From NCBI GenBank assembly GCA_017621815.1, contig JAGASK010000011.1:1-64000 (forward strand): a stretch of DNA of 64,000 bases, written 5' to 3'. The notes under the pieces are model-generated. The model saw nothing but the letters and a program-made list of their open reading frames with translations. It was not told the origin of the DNA and ran no database searches. Source of the stretch: Lachnospiraceae bacterium (lineage in GTDB: Bacteria; Bacillota; Clostridia; Lachnospirales; Lachnospiraceae). The position numbers were made by a program, and so were the translations under genes. Numbering within the stretch: position 1 is the first letter of the stretch; each line of letters begins with the position of its first letter. This document shows positions 37,114-46,506 of the stretch, in pieces.

Positions 37114-38731
37114 TGACATGAAGCTGAAAAAAGATTATGAAAAAGCAGGTTTTGCCCTTTTATTTCTGGTAATGGCAGTGTATTACGGCTACAGGATGTT
37201 TGCGTTAACACCCTGGTATGATGAGCTTTATACTTACTATTATTTTGTCAGCAGGGGACCGGTTTATGCTGCTGTTCACTGGCCTTTGCCAAATAATCAT
37301 GTGGGATATTCTGTTTTATCGGGCTTTCTTGATTATTTCGGGAATTCTTACATCGGACTTAGGGGAATCAGTTATTTATGCGCCCTTTTTAATATGGGAC
37401 TGCTTTTTAACATAGGAAGGCATTTTTTTCCCAGGGGACTGTCATTGATTGCCGTAATTTTCTATATATCCATGAACCTGGTAAATCAAATGGCGGTACA
37501 GGGAAGAGGGTATACGCTGGGAGTAACATGTTACTTAACCGCATTTGCCTGTCTGCTCTGTCTCTGCCAGGAAGAAAAAGATAAGAAACGCTATTATATT
37601 ATTTATGCGTTTTCACTGGTATTGGGACTTTATACGCTTACCAGTGATGTGTACTGGGTTCTGCCGGTTTGTTTTACCGGAGGCATTTATCTTTTGTACA
37701 GAGGTATCATCGAGGCAAGGGAGAAAAAAGAAAAGCTCATTCAAAGCACTTCCATAAAAAAGCTGATAAAGCTGATAGCGGCTTCCCTTGCTGCCGCAGT
37801 TGTGACAGTGGGACTTTATACCGTAATCTGGCTGGCAATCGGTTCTAACCTGCTTGTGAAGGAGCAAAACGGAAGCTTTTCCGGAATGGGGCATGTGGAA
37901 GTGATTTTAAAAGCTCCTTTCAAAGCAATCGGCACAGGGATGGAATATATGCTGGCAACGCCCTATATTCAGAGCGTTGAAAGAGCAGGCTTTATAAGCC
38001 GTCTTGGGAACTGGTTTATGACGCTGTTTAACTGGTATTATGACGGCGCTGCATGGCTGATATTGATGCTGCTTCTTTTTGGAATTATCTGCCTGATTTG
38101 CAGAATAGTAAAAGGAGTAAGAAAAAAAGAGAAAGAAAGCATATTGCTTCCTGTATTTTTGCTGGTGGGAATTTTGTGCATGCCATTATTTTTGATAATA
38201 CAATGTGCACTTCCTTATTACCGCGTTTTTGTATATGGCGGCGTTCTGCTTGCTCTTTTATTGGTGTTTCTGGTTCAGCAGACTATAGAAAGCGCTGCGC
38301 GCCTGAACCCGGGGATAAATCAAAATAAAGCTGCGAAAGCCATAACAGGCGGGGCAGCTCTGGCAGCCTTCCTTGTGGCAGTGATTTCCTTCGGGTGTAA
38401 GGACTATCAGAATCAGTACAGCATGAGAGAATATTATATTCAGGATGCGCTGGCTCACAGCAATATCCGCCAGGCAGAAAATCTGTGTGTAACGGATTGT
38501 ACCCAGCAGTATCTGATAAAATTTTTATATGATATTGCCTGTGAAAATACACAGATTGAAAATGCGGATATGGTGCTGCTTGATAAGAAGATGACAGACC
38601 CGGACTTTCAGGAAATGGAATGGGAATTTTACCATTATTACAGCACTGTTCCATGGGACTATATTAACGGCAGTATGGAAAAAATTTATGAAAATGACAG
38701 TTTTGTTCTTTATGAAAAAATAAATGATTAA
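37103..38731 (+). CDS. Membrane glycosyltransferase (GT39/PMT-like, multi-span)
   Basis: Start ATG 37103 (overlap of 11 bases with leuB) or ATG 37118; neither has a strong ribosome site, suggesting coupling to leuB translation. About 542 residues with roughly ten or more membrane segments. An acidic pair soon after the first helix ([14 protein letters not shown]) followed by the extracytoplasmic loop [18 protein letters not shown] is the pattern of polyprenol-phosphate-sugar glycosyltransferases of the PMT/ArnT/GT39 type. The C-terminus is a soluble domain ending [13 protein letters not shown]. Acceptor and sugar unknown. Its place between leuB and ilvD is unusual. Confidence 0.7.
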   Translation: MKSNDMKLKKDYEKAGFALLFLVMAVYYGYRMFALTPWYDELYTYYYFVSRGPVYAAVHWPLPNNHVGYSVLSGFLDYFGNSYIGLRGISYLCALFNMGLLFNIGRHFFPRGLSLIAVIFYISMNLVNQMAVQGRGYTLGVTCYLTAFACLLCLCQEEKDKKRYYIIYAFSLVLGLYTLTSDVYWVLPVCFTGGIYLLYRGIIEAREKKEKLIQSTSIKKLIKLIAASLAAAVVTVGLYTVIWLAIGSNLLVKEQNGSFSGMGHVEVILKAPFKAIGTGMEYMLATPYIQSVERAGFISRLGNWFMTLFNWYYDGAAWLILMLLLFGIICLICRIVKGVRKKEKESILLPVFLLVGILCMPLFLIIQCALPYYRVFVYGGVLLALLLVFLVQQTIESAARLNPGINQNKAAKAITGGAALAAFLVAVISFGCKDYQNQYSMREYYIQDALAHSNIRQAENLCVTDCTQQYLIKFLYDIACENTQIENADMVLLDKKMTDPDFQEMEWEFYHYYSTVPWDYINGSMEKIYENDSFVLYEKIND

Positions 38732-38768
38732 GAAATAAAATAGAAGATATGAAGGAGAGGTACTGAAA

Positions 38769-40442
38769 ATGAGAAGTGATAATGTAAAAGCCGGCATCCA
38801 GCAGGCGCCGCACAGGAGTTTATTCAACGCATTGGGTTTTACGGAAGAAGAAATGAAAAAGCCCATGGTGGGTATTGTCAGCTCGTATAATGAAATTGTG
38901 CCGGGACATATGAATCTCGATAAAATTGTAAATGCAGTAAAGCTTGGTGTGGCAGAAGCAGGGGGAGTGCCTGTTGTATTTCCTGCCATTGCGGTTTGCG
39001 ATGGAATTGCCATGGGACATATCGGAATGAAATATTCCCTTGTAACGAGAGATTTAATTGCGGATTCCACCGAATGTATGGCGCTTGCTCATCAGTTTGA
39101 TGCCCTTGTTATGGTTCCTAACTGCGATAAAAATGTGCCGGGATTATTAATGGCTGCAGCAAGAATTAATGTGCCTACTGTATTTGTATCGGGAGGTCCT
39201 ATGCTGGCAGGTCATGTACAGGGACGCAAGAGAAGTCTTTCTTCCATGTTTGAAGCAGTGGGCTCTCATGCGGCAGGCACAATGACAGAGGAAGAGGTAA
39301 GGGAATTCGAAGAAAAGGTTTGTCCTACCTGCGGCTCCTGTTCCGGTATGTATACGGCTAACTCCATGAACTGTTTAACAGAAGCGCTTGGCATGGGGCT
39401 TAGGGGCAACGGAACCATTCCTGCAGTATATTCGGAAAGAATCAAGCTTGCAAAACATGCGGGCATGGCTGTTATGGAGATGCTTAAAAAAGATATTAGA
39501 CCCAGGGATATTATGACAAAGGAAGCTATTTTAAATGCCCTGACGGTGGATATGGCTCTTGGATGTTCTACCAATTCCATGCTGCATTTACCTGCAATAG
39601 CGCATGAGGTAGGTTTTGATTTTGATATTGCATTCGCAAATGAAATCAGCGAAAAAACCCCGAATTTATGTCATCTTGCTCCGGCAGGTCCTACTTATAT
39701 GGAAGATTTAAATGAAGCAGGCGGCGTTTATGCGGTAATGAAGGAGCTTGCCGATATAGGACTTCTCCACACGGAATGTATGACGGTTACAGGAAAGACT
39801 GTAGGAGAAAATATTGCAGGCGCTGTTAATAAAAATCCTGAAGTAATCAGACCACTTGACAATCCTTATTCAACTACCGGCGGACTTGCAGTATTAAAAG
39901 GAAATCTGGCGCCCGACGGCAGTGTGGTAAAGCGTTCCGCAGTTGTTCCTGAAATGATGGTACATGAGGGTCCTGCAAGGGTGTTTGATTGTGAAGAAGA
40001 TGCGATTGCAGCAATTAAAGGCGGAAAAATCGTGGCAGGCGATGTAGTGGTAATTCGTTATGAAGGTCCTAAGGGAGGTCCGGGAATGCGTGAGATGTTA
40101 AATCCTACTTCGGCAATTGCCGGAATGGGACTTGGCTCAAGCGTAGCGCTTATTACTGACGGACGTTTTTCAGGAGCTTCCAGAGGCGCTTCTATCGGAC
40201 ATGTTTCACCGGAAGCGGCAGTAGGCGGTCCCATTGCGTTAGTGGAAGAGGGAGATATTATCAGCATTAATATTCCTGAAATGAAACTGGAAGTGAAGAT
40301 ATCCGAAGATGAAATGGCAGCAAGAAGAGCTAAATGGCAGCCCAGGGAGCCTAAGGTAACAACAGGATATCTTTCAAGATACAGAGAAATGGTTACAAGC
40401 GGAAACAGAGGAGCAATTCTCGAGATTCCGGGAAAGAATTAA
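38769..40442 (+). CDS. ilvD: Dihydroxy-acid dehydratase
   Basis: 557 residues from ATG 38769 (GAAGGAGAGG ahead). Signatures are intact: [20 protein letters not shown] with the first Fe-S Cys, [19 protein letters not shown] with the second, [18 protein letters not shown], and the C-terminal [20 protein letters not shown]. It dehydrates 2,3-dihydroxy-isovalerate and -methylvalerate in valine and isoleucine synthesis using an iron-sulfur cluster. ilvB follows 38 bases downstream. Confidence 0.97.
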   Translation: MRSDNVKAGIQQAPHRSLFNALGFTEEEMKKPMVGIVSSYNEIVPGHMNLDKIVNAVKLGVAEAGGVPVVFPAIAVCDGIAMGHIGMKYSLVTRDLIADSTECMALAHQFDALVMVPNCDKNVPGLLMAAARINVPTVFVSGGPMLAGHVQGRKRSLSSMFEAVGSHAAGTMTEEEVREFEEKVCPTCGSCSGMYTANSMNCLTEALGMGLRGNGTIPAVYSERIKLAKHAGMAVMEMLKKDIRPRDIMTKEAILNALTVDMALGCSTNSMLHLPAIAHEVGFDFDIAFANEISEKTPNLCHLAPAGPTYMEDLNEAGGVYAVMKELADIGLLHTECMTVTGKTVGENIAGAVNKNPEVIRPLDNPYSTTGGLAVLKGNLAPDGSVVKRSAVVPEMMVHEGPARVFDCEEDAIAAIKGGKIVAGDVVVIRYEGPKGGPGMREMLNPTSAIAGMGLGSSVALITDGRFSGASRGASIGHVSPEAAVGGPIALVEEGDIISINIPEMKLEVKISEDEMAARRAKWQPREPKVTTGYLSRYREMVTSGNRGAILEIPGKN

Positions 40443-40480
40443 CCGGAAAGCTTTTATACTAAATTTGGGAGGAAAGAAAT

Positions 40481-42160
40481 ATGCAGCTGACAGGTGCGGA
40501 AATTGTTGTTGAATGTTTAAAGGAACAGGGAGTTGATACTGTTTTCGGTTATCCCGGCGGAACTATATTAAATGTATACGATGCTTTATATAAACACAGT
40601 GATGAGATTACACATATTCTGACATCCCATGAGCAGGGAGCTGCTCATGCGGCAGACGGATATGCAAGGGCCACCGGAAAAGTGGGAGTATGCCTTGCTA
40701 CAAGCGGACCGGGAGCTACTAATCTTGTAACAGGAATAGCAACTGCCTATATGGATTCGGTTCCCATGGTGGCGATTACCTGTAACGTGAATCTTCCCCT
40801 GCTGGGAAAAGATTCTTTTCAGGAAGTGGATATTGCAGGTGTGACCATGCCTATTACAAAGCATGGATATATTGTGAAGGATGTTACTATTCTGGCAGAT
40901 ACCCTGCGGAAAGCATTTTCAATTGCAAGGGAAGGGCGTCCGGGGCCTGTTTTAGTGGATATTACCAAGGATGTGACTGCCAATACCTGCGAATATGAAA
41001 AGAAATATCCTATTTCGTCAGCACCTGTCTGCAAATACACCCAGGAGGACATTTTAAAAGCAGTGGAACTGATGAAAGCAGCTAAAAAGCCGTATATTTA
41101 TGTTGGAGGCGGAGCTGTTATATCAGGGGCTTTTAAGGAAGTAAGAGAATTATCGAAATTATTGGATGCTCCTGTGTGCGATACCCTGATGGGTAAGGGG
41201 GTTATGGACGGACACAGCGAATATTATACAGGAATGATTGGAATGCATGGCACTAAGACTTCCAATTTCGGTGTTAACAGCTGCGATTTGCTGATTGCGC
41301 TTGGGGCAAGATTTTCAGACCGTGTTGTGGGAAATGCGTCTAAATTTGCGGCCGGTGCAAAGGTGCTTCACATTGATATTGATGCAGCGGAAATAAATAA
41401 AAATATCCGTTCTGATGCCTATGTGGTAGGAGATTTAAAGGAAATTTTACAAAAAATCAACAAAGAGCTTCCGCAGATGGAACATCCGGAATGGATTGCA
41501 CATATAAAGGAATTAAAGGAAAAATATCCGCTTAACTACGATCAGAATGGTTTATCCTGTCCTTATATTATGGAAGAAATTGACAGAGTGACGGAAGGAA
41601 AAGCCATTATCACTACTGATGTAGGACAGCATCAGATGTGGGCAGCACAATATTATAAATATTCTGAGCCCAGAACCTTTTTATCCTCCGGGGGTCTTGG
41701 AACGATGGGCTATGGACTTGGAGCCTGTATTGGTGCCAAAATGGGAAAACCTGATAAAATATGCATTAATATTGCAGGCGACGGATGCTTCCGTATGAAT
41801 ATGAATGAACTGGCAACAGCCAGCCGCTATCAGATTCCGATTATTCAGGTTGTAATCAACAATCACGTGCTGGGTATGGTAAGACAGTGGCAGACTCTTT
41901 TCTATGGCAAGCGTTATTCGCAGACGGTTCTTAATGACAGCGTTGATTTCTGTATGGTGGCAAAAGGCCTTGGCTGTGAAGCTATCAGAGTTACAAAGAA
42001 GGAAGAAATAGGAGACGCCGTTAAGAAAGCCATCAAGCTTAATAAGCCGGTAGTGATTGAATGTATTATACCTGAGGATGATAAGGTATTTCCCATGGTT
42101 CCTGCGGGAGCGCCTATCAGCGATGCATTTGATGCAACGGATTTAAAAGATAAAGATTAA
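40481..42160 (+). CDS. ilvB: Acetolactate synthase large subunit
   Basis: 559 residues from ATG 40481 (GGGAGGAAAG ahead). The N-terminal GYPGGTILNVYDALY and SHEQGAAHAADGYARATGK contain the catalytic Glu of the thiamine-diphosphate cofactor site. The ThDP/Mg signature is NIAGDGCFRMNMNELATASR, with the NNHVLGMVRQWQ block following. FAD-site residues lie in LIALGARFSDRVVG. It condenses pyruvate to acetolactate or with 2-oxobutyrate. The regulatory small subunit gene ilvN/ilvH and ilvC are not adjacent. Confidence 0.96.
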   Translation: MQLTGAEIVVECLKEQGVDTVFGYPGGTILNVYDALYKHSDEITHILTSHEQGAAHAADGYARATGKVGVCLATSGPGATNLVTGIATAYMDSVPMVAITCNVNLPLLGKDSFQEVDIAGVTMPITKHGYIVKDVTILADTLRKAFSIAREGRPGPVLVDITKDVTANTCEYEKKYPISSAPVCKYTQEDILKAVELMKAAKKPYIYVGGGAVISGAFKEVRELSKLLDAPVCDTLMGKGVMDGHSEYYTGMIGMHGTKTSNFGVNSCDLLIALGARFSDRVVGNASKFAAGAKVLHIDIDAAEINKNIRSDAYVVGDLKEILQKINKELPQMEHPEWIAHIKELKEKYPLNYDQNGLSCPYIMEEIDRVTEGKAIITTDVGQHQMWAAQYYKYSEPRTFLSSGGLGTMGYGLGACIGAKMGKPDKICINIAGDGCFRMNMNELATASRYQIPIIQVVINNHVLGMVRQWQTLFYGKRYSQTVLNDSVDFCMVAKGLGCEAIRVTKKEEIGDAVKKAIKLNKPVVIECIIPEDDKVFPMVPAGAPISDAFDATDLKDKD

Positions 42161-42162
42161 AA

Positions 42163-43572
42163 ATGAAAAAGAAAAAGAAAGCATTTATTAAAGGGTGTAT
42201 TATTGGCTTTACTTTGATATTGTTATCTGTGCTTATCATGTATTTCGGACTGGCAAAGTATTACGGCGGCGGATTCAGTTACGGTACATGGATAAACGGT
42301 GTTTATTGCACCGGAAAAAGTATTAATGAGGTCAATGAGGAGCTTTTGGAAAAGTGCAGTTATGAAGGACTTACCATTACTATGGGTGATGGTAAGTCCT
42401 ATACCATATTACCGGAAGAAGTAAATCTTGCCTATACTTTCAAGGAGCCTCTGGAGAAATATTTAAAGAGTCAGAATCCCTATTTGTGGATAGATAATCT
42501 GATTGGTTCTTCCGGAGAAAAAACATTGCTGCCAGCCCTTGATTATGATAAAAAAACATTTGAAAAGAAACTTTCAGACTTCGGCATTGTGGAAGGAAAA
42601 ACTGATTCGGAAAGAAAAGTGGAAATACAAAAAGGCGATAAGGGCTATTATCTTGTTAACGAAAGAGAAAATGTGCTTAATGCAGCCTTTGCGAGAAGCT
42701 TAATCTATGAAGCATTTGAATCACAGAAGCCGGATATTAATCTGGAATCGGAAGGATGTTACAGCAATCTGCCTTTAACGAAGAAAATGGAAGATACGCT
42801 TAAGCTGTGGGAGCAGCTGAAGGAGTATCAGAACTGCAGGATTATTTATCAGTTCGGGGAGGAACAGGTACCTGTTGATGAAGCGGCAGCCAGTGGTTTT
42901 TTGATGCTTGATGAAAACGGAAATTTTGTATTTGATGAAGAAGGCAGGCTTTGCACCGATGAAGAAAAGGTATATGCCTTTGTGGATACCCTGGCTGATA
43001 AATATGATACAGTAGGCGGCGTCAGGCATTTTTCCGCCACAAGGGGAGAAATTGTTACCGTTGAAGGCGGAATTTACGGAAATAAAATTGACAGGGAAGC
43101 AGAAAAAGAATATCTGCTTCAGGCTTTTCTTGACAAAAAGGCTGAAATTCATACACCGGCATATACACAGATGGCGCAAAAGCAGGGTAGCGACGATATC
43201 GGAGATACTTATATTGAGGTGGATATGACCCTGCAGATGATGTATTATTATGTGGACGGCAGGCTTGAAATAGAAACGCCTGTTGTAACAGGGAATACTT
43301 CACTCAGAAGAGGAACGCCAAGCGGCACAAATTATGTATATGCAAAGCAGAGAAACAGAACTCTGCGGGGTGAAGGTTATGCATCTTTTGTAAAGTACTG
43401 GATTCCGGTAAAAGGCAATATAGGAATTCATGATTCTTCCTGGCGAAGTGAATATGGCGGGGAGATTTACAAGAAAAACGGTTCTCATGGATGTATTAAC
43501 ACTCCCCTTGATGAGGTTGCAAGGCTTTATGAACTGGTGGAAGTGGGAACGCCATGTGTTATGTTTTACTAA
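42163..43572 (+). CDS. L,D-transpeptidase with peptidoglycan-binding domains
   Basis: 469 residues; ATG 42163 lies two bases after the ilvB stop and has a weak ribosome site. N-terminal membrane anchor at residues about 8-30, then two PG_binding_4-type domains (about 35-330), and a C-terminal YkuD domain. That domain has VDMTLQMMYYYVDG, the motif GIHDSSWRSEYGG and the catalytic Cys in NGSHGCINTPLDE. It makes 3-3 cross-links in peptidoglycan outside the membrane. Position after ilvB is probably readthrough rather than a metabolic link. Confidence 0.92.
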   Translation: MKKKKKAFIKGCIIGFTLILLSVLIMYFGLAKYYGGGFSYGTWINGVYCTGKSINEVNEELLEKCSYEGLTITMGDGKSYTILPEEVNLAYTFKEPLEKYLKSQNPYLWIDNLIGSSGEKTLLPALDYDKKTFEKKLSDFGIVEGKTDSERKVEIQKGDKGYYLVNERENVLNAAFARSLIYEAFESQKPDINLESEGCYSNLPLTKKMEDTLKLWEQLKEYQNCRIIYQFGEEQVPVDEAAASGFLMLDENGNFVFDEEGRLCTDEEKVYAFVDTLADKYDTVGGVRHFSATRGEIVTVEGGIYGNKIDREAEKEYLLQAFLDKKAEIHTPAYTQMAQKQGSDDIGDTYIEVDMTLQMMYYYVDGRLEIETPVVTGNTSLRRGTPSGTNYVYAKQRNRTLRGEGYASFVKYWIPVKGNIGIHDSSWRSEYGGEIYKKNGSHGCINTPLDEVARLYELVEVGTPCVMFY

Positions 43573-43577
43573 AGCAG

Positions 43578-43606
43578 TTGACTAAAGTGTTAAATCGGTT
43601 TAAAAT
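43578..43606 (+). promoter_or_regulatory. Sigma-A promoter of serC-serA
   Basis: -35 TTGACT (43578-43583), 17-base spacer, -10 TAAAAT (43601-43606). A small leader hairpin AAAGGG/CCCTTT (43630-43646) lies before the ribosome site. No T-box or known riboswitch was recognised. Confidence 0.75.
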
Positions 43607-43663
43607 GGTAAAAGTGATTTTTTATTAATAAAGGGGAGAGCCCTTTGACAGGAGGAAGATAAA

Positions 43664-44746
43664 GTGGCCAGAGTTTACAACTTTTCAGCAGGTCCGGCAG
43701 TTTTACCTGAAGAAGTATTAAAAGAAGCTGCAGATGAAATGTTAGATTACAAGGGAACAGGCATGTCAGTTATGGAGATGAGTCATCGCTCCAAGGCTTA
43801 TGATACCATAATTAAGGAAGCAGAAGCCGATTTAAGAGAATTAATGAATATTCCCGACAATTATAAAGTTTTGTTCTTGCAGGGAGGAGCAAGCCAGCAG
43901 TTTGCAATGATTCCCATGAACCTGATGAAAAACAGGAAAGCTGCTTACATAGTAACCGGACAGTGGGCTAAGAAAGCATATCAGGAAGCTAAGATTTACG
44001 GTGATGCCATAGAAGTTGCATCCTCTGCGGATAAGACCTTTTCTTATATTCCGGATTGCTCCGACCTTGAGATTCCCGAAGATGCGGATTATGTGTATAT
44101 TTGTGAAAACAACACAATTTACGGAACTAAATTCAAGACACTTCCCAATACCAAGGGACATACGCTTGTGTCCGATGTCTCTTCATGTTTCCTGTCTGAG
44201 CCTGTAGATGTTACAAAATACGGTGTTATTTATGGCGGCGTACAGAAGAATATAGGACCGGCCGGTGTGGTAATTGTGATTATCAGGGAGGATTTAATTA
44301 CTGAAGATACTCTTCCCGGAACTCCCACTATGTTAAAATATAAGATTCATGCAGATGCGGAATCTTTGTATAATACACCTCCTGCTTATGGTATTTATAT
44401 TTGCGGCAAAGTGTTCAAGTGGCTGAAGAAGCAGGGCGGACTTGAAGCCATGAAAGAATATAATGAAAAGAAAGCAAAGATTCTTTATGATTTCCTGGAT
44501 GAGAGTCAGCTCTTTAAGGGTACTGTAAGAAAGGAAGACCGTTCCTTAATGAATGTTCCTTTTGTTACAGGTGATGCAGAACTTGACGCTAAATTTGTAA
44601 AGGAAGCAAAAGAAGCAGGCTTTGAAAATCTGAAGGGGCATAGAACAGTAGGCGGTATGCGTGCCAGCATTTATAATGCAATGCCTATTGAAGGCGTTGA
44701 AAAGCTGGTTGAGTTTATGCGTGAATTTGAAAAAAACAATAAGTAA
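43664..44746 (+). CDS. serC: Phosphoserine aminotransferase
   Basis: 360 residues; GTG start at 43664 behind AGGAGGA. RVYNFSAGPAVLPEEVL is the family N-terminus, MEMSHRSKAYDTII and LFLQGGASQQFAMIPMNL follow, and the PLP lysine is in YGGVQKNIGPAGV. KGHRTVGGMRASIYNAMP forms the C-terminal substrate site. It transaminates 3-phosphohydroxypyruvate to phosphoserine. It is followed 15 bases later by the dehydrogenase that makes its substrate. Confidence 0.96.
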   Translation: MARVYNFSAGPAVLPEEVLKEAADEMLDYKGTGMSVMEMSHRSKAYDTIIKEAEADLRELMNIPDNYKVLFLQGGASQQFAMIPMNLMKNRKAAYIVTGQWAKKAYQEAKIYGDAIEVASSADKTFSYIPDCSDLEIPEDADYVYICENNTIYGTKFKTLPNTKGHTLVSDVSSCFLSEPVDVTKYGVIYGGVQKNIGPAGVVIVIIREDLITEDTLPGTPTMLKYKIHADAESLYNTPPAYGIYICGKVFKWLKKQGGLEAMKEYNEKKAKILYDFLDESQLFKGTVRKEDRSLMNVPFVTGDAELDAKFVKEAKEAGFENLKGHRTVGGMRASIYNAMPIEGVEKLVEFMREFEKNNK

Positions 44747-44761
44747 TGATGGAGGATAAAT

Positions 44762-45925
44762 ATGTTTAAATACTATTGTCTGAATCCTATTTCCAAAGTA
44801 GGACTTGATGATTTTACAGATGAGTTTGCAAAAACAGAGGACATCAATGAAGCGGAGGGTATTCTGGTAAGAAGCGCTGCCATGCATGATATGGAGCTGT
44901 CGGATAATCTTCTGGCAGTGGCAAGAGCAGGTGCGGGAACCAATAATATTCCCCTTGATAAGTGTGCTGAAAAGGGAATTGTTGTATTTAATACTCCCGG
45001 CGCTAACGCCAATGGTGTTAAGGAACTTGTTATCGCAGGCATGCTGCTTGCATCAAGAGATGTAATCGGCGGAATTAACTGGGTGGAATCTGCAAAAGAT
45101 GATGAAAATATTGCGAAGTCTGCTGAAAAGGAAAAAAAGAAATTTGCCGGTACGGAAATTCTCGGCAAAAAGCTTGGTATTATCGGACTTGGAGCTATCG
45201 GTGTAAAAGTAGCTAATGTGGCAAAGCATCTTGGCATGGAAGTATATGGCTATGACCCTTATGTTTCTGTAGATGCAGCATGGAATCTGAGCCGGGATGT
45301 TAAGCATGTGCTCAATGTTGAAGATATTTATGAAAACTGTGATATCATTACTGTTCATGTGCCGCTTCTTGATTCTACCAGGGGCATGATTGATAAGGAT
45401 GCTATTGCAAAAATGAAAGAGGGCGTTATTGTCCTTAACTTTGCAAGAGATCTTCTTGTAAATGAAAAGGATATGCTTGATGGAATCAAAGCAGGAAAGG
45501 TTCGCAAGTATGTAACCGATTTCCCTAATCCTACAACAGCGGGACAGGAGGGATGTATTGTAATTCCTCATCTTGGAGCCTCAACAGAAGAGTCTGAAGA
45601 TAATTGCGCGAAGATGGCCGTAAAGGAAATGATGAATTATTTAAAGAACGGTAATATTGCAAACAGTGTTAATTACCCTAATTGCGATATGGGAGTGTGC
45701 ACTCAGGCAGGCCGTGTGGCAATTTTCCACAAGAATATTGCCAATATGATTACCAAGTTTACTGCATGCTTCGGTGATGAGGGTATCAACATTACTGATA
45801 TGATGAATAAGTCAAGAGGCGATGTGGCATATACCATGATTGATTTGGAAAAACCTGCTGAAAAAGCGATGATTGAAAAACTTCAGGCTATTGAAGGGGT
45901 ATTCAGGGTAAGAGTAGTGAAATAG
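44762..45925 (+). CDS. serA: D-3-phosphoglycerate dehydrogenase
   Basis: 387 residues from ATG 44762 (GATGGAGG ahead). NAD-binding motif LGIIGLGAIGVKVANVAKHL, the catalytic region VPLLDSTRGMIDKDAIAKMK, GVIVLNFARDLLVNEKD and VIPHLGASTEESEDNCA, then a C-terminal ACT-like domain (about 310-387, AIFHKNIANMITKFTACFGD) that may give serine feedback. The longer ASB domain of 530-residue SerA forms is absent. First step of serine synthesis, cotranscribed with serC. Confidence 0.94.
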   Translation: MFKYYCLNPISKVGLDDFTDEFAKTEDINEAEGILVRSAAMHDMELSDNLLAVARAGAGTNNIPLDKCAEKGIVVFNTPGANANGVKELVIAGMLLASRDVIGGINWVESAKDDENIAKSAEKEKKKFAGTEILGKKLGIIGLGAIGVKVANVAKHLGMEVYGYDPYVSVDAAWNLSRDVKHVLNVEDIYENCDIITVHVPLLDSTRGMIDKDAIAKMKEGVIVLNFARDLLVNEKDMLDGIKAGKVRKYVTDFPNPTTAGQEGCIVIPHLGASTEESEDNCAKMAVKEMMNYLKNGNIANSVNYPNCDMGVCTQAGRVAIFHKNIANMITKFTACFGDEGINITDMMNKSRGDVAYTMIDLEKPAEKAMIEKLQAIEGVFRVRVVK

Positions 45926-45947
45926 CAGAAATATTATTTTGTATAAG

Positions 45948-45976
45948 AAGGACAGCTGTTTACAGCTGTCCTTTTG
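45948..45976 (+). terminator. Rho-independent terminator after serA
   Basis: AAGGACAGCTG (45948-45958) and CAGCTGTCCTT (45963-45973) pair perfectly around TTTA, followed by a short T-run. It lies between serA and the convergent 98-residue gene. Confidence 0.75.
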
Positions 45977-46014
45977 CGCAAATGTCAGTGGATAGAGCAT
46001 ACCAGTGTCTGGAG

Positions 46015-46311
46015 TTAAAATTCAGTAACATCAAAATCCTTAATATCTTCCTTAAATTTTTCATCCTTTTTGGCAAGGACGAGGCTTGCCAGATCCATAT
46101 ATTTAATAAAAACATCTTCCAGGGTCATTTTTCTTTCATCTGCGATTTCCTGCATAACAGGCCTTAGCTTTTCAAGCTGTTCGGAGATGCGGACCTGACC
46201 CGGCTCTATTTCACCGAAGACCTCTTCGGAATAAGCGCTGATTCGGTTTAGCAGTTCTTTGTCACTATCATTTAGAAAGTCGAAATCTTTAGAATTTAAT
46301 GTTTCGTACAT
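46015..46311 (-). CDS. Hypothetical 98-residue helical protein
   Basis: An acidic, all-helical cytosolic protein (SDKELLNRISAYSEEVFGEI, ISEQLEKLRPVMQEIADERK, MTLEDVFIKYMDLASLVLAK). On the minus strand, the sequence before the ATG at 46311 is AACAGAAAAGGATGTGTAAAGT, giving an AAAGGA ribosome site. No known domain recognised. It stands alone between serA (convergent) and glgB (divergent). Its clean amphipathic pattern and ribosome site support a real gene. Confidence 0.65.
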   Translation of the reverse strand: MYETLNSKDFDFLNDSDKELLNRISAYSEEVFGEIEPGQVRISEQLEKLRPVMQEIADERKMTLEDVFIKYMDLASLVLAKKDEKFKEDIKDFDVTEF

Positions 46312-46374
46312 ACTTTACACATCCTTTTCTGTTATTATCTTCAGCCTGCAGAATATTAATATATCACTTCACGC

Positions 46375-46403
46375 TTGTGCTGTATAGATATCTTTGATAA
46401 AAT
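46375..46403 (+). promoter_or_regulatory. Possible promoter of glgB
   Basis: A weak -35 TTGTGC (46375-46380) and a good -10 TAAAAT (46398-46403) are 17 bases apart, about 100 bases before the glgB start. The rest of the 195-base gap 46312-46506 shows no other recognisable element. Confidence 0.4.
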
Positions 46404-46506
46404 AATTCTATAACACAATTCCAGAAAATACAATTCCCGGAGCAGTGATTTTGAATGCAATCCGGAAGAATATAATTCTGATGAATTGAAAAAAGGGGGA
46501 AAACCT

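Noticed and set aside
45053-45571. Minus-strand frame of 172 codons opposite serA
   Set aside because: Antisense of a well-supported enzyme gene; Cys/His/Ile-rich product typical of shadow frames.
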